This document shows positions 63,896 through 64,000 of a stretch of DNA of 64,000 nucleotides, piece by piece. The position numbers and the translations under genes are program-made. The notes beneath the pieces were generated by a model. The model was not told where the DNA came from, did no database searches, and was given only the letters and a program-made list of their open reading frames with translations. This DNA comes from Lachnospiraceae bacterium (lineage in GTDB: Bacteria > Bacillota > Clostridia > Lachnospirales > Lachnospiraceae): assembly GCA_009774245.1 (NCBI GenBank), contig VSNM01000028.1, positions 1 to 64,000 on the forward strand, written 5' to 3'. Every line of letters starts with the position of its first letter. Position 1 is the stretch's first letter.

Positions 63896-64000
63896 ATGAA
63901 AATAAAAATTGAGATTGAGGAAGCTCTGGAGGAGGACGAAGTACTGATTCGCTGCCGGGCACTGACAGAGGAGATCTCTGCCATTCAGAGGGCGGTGAGC
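63896..64000 (+). CDS. Start of a LytTR-type DNA-binding protein (truncated by window end)
   Basis: Thirty-five codons are visible, beginning MKIKIEIEEALEEDEVLIRC. Small LytTR regulators of Clostridia, often paired with a DUF3021 membrane protein, begin in this way. ACAGGAAGC lies just before the ATG. The DNA-binding domain itself lies beyond the window, so the assignment is tentative. Confidence 0.5.
   Translation, partial: MKIKIEIEEALEEDEVLIRCRALTEEISAIQRAVS

Overview
The window reads as a chromosome segment of an anaerobic gut-type Clostridia, most likely Lachnospiraceae (Bacillota). The reasons are AddAB in place of RecBCD, YesN/YesM-type two-component genes beside LplB/YtcP-type sugar permeases, a GH94 phosphorylase with a LacI regulator, a large GltB, tRNA genes without encoded CCA, AGGAGG-type ribosome sites and sigma-A promoters. 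I assign it from gene content only; no marker gene fixes the species.

Layout. 0-13 kb: an AAA-ATPase/PD-(D/E)XK protein behind tandem 87-bp repeats, oligoendopeptidase F, the addB-addA-HAD operon and a CPBP membrane protease. 13-18 kb: a YesN-type regulator, a broken YesM-type kinase fused to the tail of a lost sugar-binding protein, and a MATE pump. 18-30 kb: a plant-polysaccharide (pectin/arabinan-type) locus with two ABC permeases, a binding lipoprotein, a YesL-like protein, GH28, a heparinase-II/III-like protein lacking its helical domain, GH43, and a GH51 arabinofuranosidase with an amber codon. 30-34 kb: a flavin reductase and a 3-kb binding-domain/GGDEF gene split by two in-frame amber codons. 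34-39.6 kb: an AT-richer accessory island with BlaI/BlaR1, secreted proteins, a coiled-coil protein and a type III toxin-antitoxin module. 39.8-46 kb: gltB and gltD. 46-53 kb: a GH2/TPR fusion pseudogene, a small orphan protein, a GH94 phosphorylase and its LacI regulator. 53-64 kb: housekeeping genes (an RlmL-like methyltransferase, an amidase-like protein, rdgB, a YfcE-like phosphodiesterase), six tRNAs, an ACT protein, homoserine dehydrogenase, aspartate kinase, a second MATE pump and the start of a LytTR-type gene.

How the parts work together. The sugar locus would import oligosaccharides released from pectin side chains. The YesN-type regulator probably switches it on, because the same T-rich motif lies at the same distance from the -10 box before the regulator gene and before the permease operon. 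GltB and GltD form glutamate synthase. Hom and LysC feed threonine, methionine and lysine synthesis.

The best candidate for a special system is at 38.7-39.5 kb: a promoter, two 51-nt tandem repeats whose hairpins differ by compensating base changes, a terminator-like hairpin, and a ToxN/CptN-like endoribonuclease gene, all between two near-identical short direct repeats. The second notable signal is a set of dispersed structured repeats, always in the same orientation and mostly just upstream of genes. Many catabolic and sensory genes carry frameshifts, amber codons or internal deletions, while the core metabolic genes look intact.
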